Shown here: in pieces, positions 6,049 to 8,806 of the stretch | Layout of the letters: each line of letters opens with the position of its first letter | Position numbering within the stretch: position 1 is the first letter of the stretch | Assembly: GCA_050014795.1 (NCBI GenBank) | Contig: JBEKCQ010000154.1 | Coordinates: forward strand, 1-8,806 | Origin: JALHUF01 sp050014795 | GTDB lineage: Bacteria; Acidobacteriota; Terriglobia; UBA7540 | DNA length: 8,806 nt | Reading direction: 5' to 3' | Notes under the pieces: model-generated | The model's database searches: none | What the model was told of the DNA's origin: nothing | What the model saw: the letters and a program-made list of their open reading frames with translations, nothing else | Translations under genes and position numbers: made by a program

Positions 6049-6777
6049 CTATCTCTCAGGACGGAGAACCGCGTCGAGGAGCCCTTTAAGAACAAAGGCG
6101 TTGGGGACACGGCTAATCTCAGGTCCGGTCGTGCGCTTCTGCCCCACCCGCCACACATAGAAGCAACCATCAGCAATCCGATAGTCAGCCACTTCATTCC
6201 AAGGGATCTCTTCTACACGGGTGCCAATTTGGTACCAGCGCGCGGGTTTCTTGACTTTCAGGCCGTGGCCACGGCTCACGCGAATCTCTCCGAAATCTAG
6301 TTCCGCACCGCTGTCAAACGCTTGCGCCGCCGTAGTCAGCAGGGGCTTGAAGGTGTACTCGATCAGCTTCGCTCCCACCTCGGAAGGATGCGCGATGCGA
6401 TTGCCAAACGAAAGCCTTCCACCTTGCCTGTCCCGAAGCTTGAAATAGTAATAGGTGCCTATCGGCACGAAGTTGATGCTCCGCTTTGCGGCGCGAAAGT
6501 AGAAACGCTCGACGTCACCCCACCGGATTTCCCTCGTTCCAAACCAGGATTTGTACGTGATTCCATCCTCGTGGAAAGTCACGCCCACAGAAAGGAGCCA
6601 GATGAAGATCGCCACGAAGGGTGCGACGAGAACAAGCACCAACAATCCCGGGGTCAGTGCATCCGTTTTGGGGTCTCGGACGGCATAAGCCAGATAAAGC
6701 CCCCCGAGACCCAACAGGGCGACCACAGCCAGTACGATCTTGTTTGGCCCGTAAGTCTCCCGAGGTGAGCTCAGCAT
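6049..6777 (-). CDS. Two-TM membrane protein with PH-like domain
   Basis: Predicted 242 residues. The frame is open to 6996, but AGGAGGT (complement of 6783-6789) is 5 bases from ATG 6777, and the upstream extension would be Arg-rich and cross a palindromic repeat; 6777 is therefore chosen. Membrane segments lie at about 13-33 and 41-66, the two joined by a short loop. Next comes 'FHEDGITYKSWFGTREIRWGDVERF' in pieces at 68-92, the pattern of small bacterial PH-like domains (strand, turn, strand, 'I-W-DV-'). The second half (159-238) has 'VEEIPWNEVADYRIADGCFYVWR' and ends 'VPNAFVLKGLLDAVL', resembling the end of DUF6585-type proteins. This points to an inner-membrane protein with a cytosolic lipid- or protein-binding fold; no catalytic residues are visible. 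Sampled lines have about 50-58% GC, below the FecR gene (about 68% in a sampled line). The next gene downstream has its own promoter, so the two are not necessarily one operon. Confidence 0.78.
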   Translation of the reverse strand: MLSSPRETYGPNKIVLAVVALLGLGGLYLAYAVRDPKTDALTPGLLVLVLVAPFVAIFIWLLSVGVTFHEDGITYKSWFGTREIRWGDVERFYFRAAKRSINFVPIGTYYYFKLRDRQGGRLSFGNRIAHPSEVGAKLIEYTFKPLLTTAAQAFDSGAELDFGEIRVSRGHGLKVKKPARWYQIGTRVEEIPWNEVADYRIADGCFYVWRVGQKRTTGPEISRVPNAFVLKGLLDAVLRPER

Positions 6778-6782
6778 CACAT

Positions 6783-6789
6783 ACCTCCT
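6783..6789 (-). promoter_or_regulatory. Ribosome binding site fixing the start at 6777
   Basis: AGGAGGT on the minus strand ends 5 bases before ATG 6777. Another ATG lies between them (GGTATGTGATG), but it is out of frame. This near-perfect site is the reason to prefer 6777 over the upstream starts in the same open frame. Confidence 0.75.
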
Positions 6790-6848
6790 GCCGCCACAAC
6801 GACGGGGCGAAACAACGCAGCCCAACGCGAAAGCGCTGATGAAAAGAC

Positions 6849-6906
6849 TGTAGCGGCGGCGTCCTCGCCGTCGCCCTCGGTCAGTGCTGCGGACAGCGCC
6901 GCTACA
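6849..6906. repeat. REP-like three-way-junction palindrome
   Basis: The outer arms TGTAGCGGCG (6849-6858) and CGCCGCTACA (6897-6906) form a perfect 10-bp inverted repeat. Inside are two hairpins: GGCG-TCCT-CGCC (6858-6869) and GCTG-CGGA-CAGC (6886-6897). The outer arms are the best preserved of the family in this window, while the internal bases differ from the copies at 282-336 and 1303-1356. Selection or a common mobilisation mechanism thus appears to keep the ends. Confidence 0.72.
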
Positions 6907-6927
6907 ATGAAGCCACCTGTATCCCCA

Positions 6928-6976
6928 GGGCTGGCGCCCAGGGCTATCCGTCAGCCGACGGACGGCCCTCCGGGCC
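6928..6976. repeat. Three consecutive short hairpins
   Basis: GGGC-TGGC-GCCC (6928-6939), CCGTC-AGCC-GACGG (6948-6961) and GGCCC-TCC-GGGCC (6964-6976) follow each other with gaps of 8 and 2 bases. The start, CCCCAGGGCTGGCGCCCAGG (6923-6942), is a motif type I recall from dispersed intergenic elements in planctomycetes and acidobacteria. That recollection is not verified here. Confidence 0.55.
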
Positions 6977-6993
6977 TTCTTCACCTTTCCCCG

Positions 6994-7081
6994 CATGCCG
7001 CCTACGACCTGCCACCTACTGTTCGACAGGCCCCGTCTACCGTATGCCGTCTCCCGTCTACTTCTTCCCGCCTGTCTCCTG
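6994..7081. repeat. Degenerate heptamer array (STRR-like)
   Basis: Seven-base units run in phase. CCTACGA, CCTGCCA and CCTACTG begin at 7001, 7008 and 7015. After a 4-base phase change, CCGTCTA, CCGTATG, CCGTCTC and CCGTCTA begin at 7033, 7040, 7047 and 7054, and weaker units (CTTCTTC, CCGCCTG, TCTCCTG) continue to 7081. The pattern resembles the short tandemly repeated heptamers known from cyanobacteria, although the sequence differs. It lies wholly between genes. Confidence 0.6.
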
Positions 7082-7124
7082 CGGCCCGCCCCTGAACCGT
7101 CCGTGTCTCTGCGCCTCTATGCTC

Positions 7125-8806
7125 CTACCGCGCACTGCCGCCCGCTGTCTCGACGACGCGCCGCCCGGAAAGAAGTTGCGCTTGCACGAGCCGCAGAATC
7201 TGTTTGGCCTCCGCCAGCTCGGTCTCGAGCGCTCTCATCTGCGCCTGCTGGCTCTTCATCTGCTCCCTGAGACTGTCGTTCTTCGCCTTCAAATCACGGA
7301 TGCCTTGGAGCATCAGGTAAGGCAGTTCGCTGTAATTCACCTGCTTGAAGCCACGCGCATCTTCCGTGACCAGCTCGGGAAAGATTTTCTCCACCTCCTG
7401 CGCGATCAGCCCAGAGCTGCGCCCAGGGCCGAAGTGATACTCCGGATACTCCGCCGCCCTCCAGTTGAAGGTCACCGGCTGCAACTGAGCCAACCTATCG
7501 AGAACGGGTGGGAAGGACTGGATGTTCACCTTCAGTCGCGCATCGGACGAACAAGTTCCGGCAATCGCTGTACCGCCATAGTTCTGGACACAACCATTTG
7601 TACCGCTGGTTCCAACACGGATATCGCCGACAACTTGCAGTTTGACCGCTGGCGCCGTCGTCCCAATGCCAACGTTGCCGCTGGGATTGATAAAGAGCCG
7701 AGTCGCCCCCGCTGCCTGGTCGTAGAAGGAGAGGTTATTCTGTGACATGCCGCCTGTGTCGGTAAAAATCGCATACTTATATGCCCCGCTGGCCTTGAAA
7801 TAAATCCCCGACTGGAACGTGGTGGTTGTGTTTAGCGAGAGAAAAGGCTGCACGCCGTTGATCGTTTGGTTTCCGTTGAACGTGTTTCCGATGTCCGTGC
7901 GCGCGTAGTTGGCCGCCGCGACTCCTCCCAGGCTAAGCGCGTTGGTGGCCGTCGCGGCAGTGGTGGCCGTAGCCGCTGTGGTCGCCGCATCCGCGCTGAG
8001 GGCGCTCGTGGCCGCACCGCCCTGGCTGGAGCTGCCGGCGTAGTTGAAACTTACTTTCGAAGGTGTCACGCAGCCGGTGCAATTGAGGTCAGTGGCTACG
8101 CCCCCGGGCAGGTTGGTCAGCCCCGAGCCGTTGCCCACAAACCCTGTGGCCGTCACCGTGCCCGTGCCATCGACACGAAACACGGGCTGCCCACCACTGG
8201 TTAGTCCAACAAGAATGTCCCCGCCGGCGGAGTTCGTGAACCTCCCGCCGGTACCACCCGCATTGTTGGCCAAGCCGAACACCCCGGCACCGCTCGCACT
8301 GTTCGATGCCCCCCACACGCCCGTCGCAATGCCGCTGGTGGCGTTCGCCACGCCATACACCCCGGAGGCGTCGGGACTGTTGGTTGAGCCGCTGACGCCA
8401 TTCGCCCAGCCGCTGGTGGCGGCGGCCAAGCCGACCACCCCACTGCCCCCCGTGCTGGAAGTCATCCCGAACACGCCGTTCGCAAAGCCGCTGGTGGCGC
8501 TAGCGTAGCCGTACACCCCTTTGCCGTTCGTACTGGCAGTATCCCCCCGCACGCCGGACACATCACCACTGGTCGCGGAGGCCCAGCCGGCCACCCCAAT
8601 GCCCTCCGTGCTGGAAGTTTCCCCGTACACGCCCTGCGCCGAGTAACCGCTGCTCGCGGTGTTCTTGCCCCATACCGCGGGGCTCGTCGTGCTCGGCGTC
8701 AGCGCTCGCAGACCGTACCCGGTGCCGCTTTGCTGCACCAGCACCGCTTCCGTGCTGGAAGTGGCTGTGGCACTCAGCGCGCGCCCCGCGCCGCTCTGCG
8801 TGACCG
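7125..8806 (-). CDS. Tail-fibre-like protein with C-terminal S74 self-cleaving chaperone domain (5' end outside window)
   Basis: The frame is open to the right edge: 559 residues are visible and the start is not. From the N-side: Ser/Thr/Gly-rich irregular repeats; about four and a half 26-residue repeats (8262-8633) built from GVxGxxxSTxGx and GVxGxAxATSGxxx; a 'FRVDGTGTVTATGFVGNGSG' stretch leading to LTNLP; an Ala/Thr helix-like segment; NTFNGNQTINGV; then 'FINPSGNVGIGTTAPAVKL' and VVGDI. The last 140 residues begin at SDARLK (Ser codon 7545-7547) and include GLIAQEVEKIFPELV and VNYSELPYLMLQGI, ending in a coiled coil. This is the S74 intramolecular chaperone of endosialidase, which trimerises the fibre and cleaves itself before the conserved Ser. 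Phage tail fibres and bacterial surface proteins share it. No phage genes are visible here, so a cell-surface trimeric fibre is likelier. The stop is TAG 7125-7127. Confidence 0.85.
   Translation of the reverse strand, partial: VTQSGAGRALSATATSSTEAVLVQQSGTGYGLRALTPSTTSPAVWGKNTASSGYSAQGVYGETSSTEGIGVAGWASATSGDVSGVRGDTASTNGKGVYGYASATSGFANGVFGMTSSTGGSGVVGLAAATSGWANGVSGSTNSPDASGVYGVANATSGIATGVWGASNSASGAGVFGLANNAGGTGGRFTNSAGGDILVGLTSGGQPVFRVDGTGTVTATGFVGNGSGLTNLPGGVATDLNCTGCVTPSKVSFNYAGSSSQGGAATSALSADAATTAATATTAATATNALSLGGVAAANYARTDIGNTFNGNQTINGVQPFLSLNTTTTFQSGIYFKASGAYKYAIFTDTGGMSQNNLSFYDQAAGATRLFINPSGNVGIGTTAPAVKLQVVGDIRVGTSGTNGCVQNYGGTAIAGTCSSDARLKVNIQSFPPVLDRLAQLQPVTFNWRAAEYPEYHFGPGRSSGLIAQEVEKIFPELVTEDARGFKQVNYSELPYLMLQGIRDLKAKNDSLREQMKSQQAQMRALETELAEAKQILRLVQAQLLSGRRVVETAGGSAR
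8262..8633 (-). repeat. 78-bp in-frame tandem repeats in the S74 protein
   Basis: The 26-residue unit occurs four times plus a partial fifth. At DNA level the plus-strand CTGGAA/CTGGCA landmark recurs at 8455, 8533 and 8611, exactly 78 bases apart. Each unit has two halves of 12 and 14 residues, each beginning GVxG. Further left-hand Ser/Thr/Glu repeats towards 8806 are looser, with the CTGGAA landmark at 8755, 144 bases from the previous one. Confidence 0.8.

Larger units (their letters stand above)
6778..7124. other. Gene-free region rich in repeats
   Basis: No coding region is supported in these 347 bases. Apart from the ribosome binding site at 6783-6789, they hold, from left to right: a REP-like palindrome (6849-6906), a row of three short hairpins (6928-6976), a degenerate heptamer array (6994-7081), and a sequence that reads AGAGGCGCAGAGACACGG on the minus strand (7101-7118). 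From about 6975 onward the plus strand is strongly pyrimidine-rich. I see no convincing promoter for the gene starting at 6777 and no terminator for the gene ending at 7125. Confidence 0.6.

Noticed and set aside
6049..6996. Longer start at 6996 for the PH-like protein
   Set aside because: The extra 73 residues would be Arg-rich, cross the palindrome at 6849-6906, and ignore the near-perfect AGGAGGT in front of ATG 6777.
8262..8633. CRISPR array suggested by regular 78-base spacing
   Set aside because: The repeats are in frame, degenerate and coding, with no conserved short repeat separated by unique spacers and no cas genes.

Overview
The window looks like a piece of a high-GC chromosome from an Acidobacteriota member (Solibacter/Koribacter-like). 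This assignment is an inference. It rests on the C-terminal tail of a large TonB-dependent receptor, a tail-fibre-like S74 protein with a characteristic 'GIGTT-P' / 'SSDARLK' end, secreted hypothetical proteins of a style common in that phylum, and short palindromic intergenic elements starting TGTAGCGGC. I see no tRNA, rRNA, CRISPR array, insertion sequence or complete phage module.

Layout. 1-187 (+): last 61 codons of a TonB-dependent outer-membrane receptor, closed by a strong intrinsic terminator (245-281). 188-576: no intact gene; it holds the terminator and a 114-bp tandem duplication carrying three-way-junction palindromes. 577-1303 (+): yebC (YebC/PmpR/TACO1 family), broken near its start by a net loss of about 29 bases that shifts the frame. 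1389-2093 (+): secreted protein of unknown function. 2375-4366 (+): exported FecR-domain protein with a Trp/Tyr/Gly-rich middle and a Ser/Gly-rich tail. A terminator at 4386-4433 separates it from the convergent minus-strand genes. 4493-5887 (-): ABC-2 type permease without a visible ATPase partner, with its own sigma70-like promoter at 5930-5958. 6049-6777 (-): two-TM membrane protein with PH-like cytosolic part. 6778-7124: no gene; a palindrome, a triple-hairpin block, a heptamer array and a purine/pyrimidine-skewed segment. 7125-8806 (-): the C-terminal part (559 codons) of a long repetitive protein ending in a self-cleaving S74 chaperone domain; its start lies outside the window.

How the genes fit together. 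There is no obvious single pathway. Four of the six predicted products act in or beyond the envelope (receptor, FecR protein, ABC permease, S74 fibre), and a fifth is predicted to be secreted. The genes sit as mostly independent transcription units separated by terminators and repeats. The most notable points are the damaged yebC, the density of several distinct intergenic repeat families, and the modular repeat architecture of the S74 protein. I found no convincing undescribed multi-gene system.
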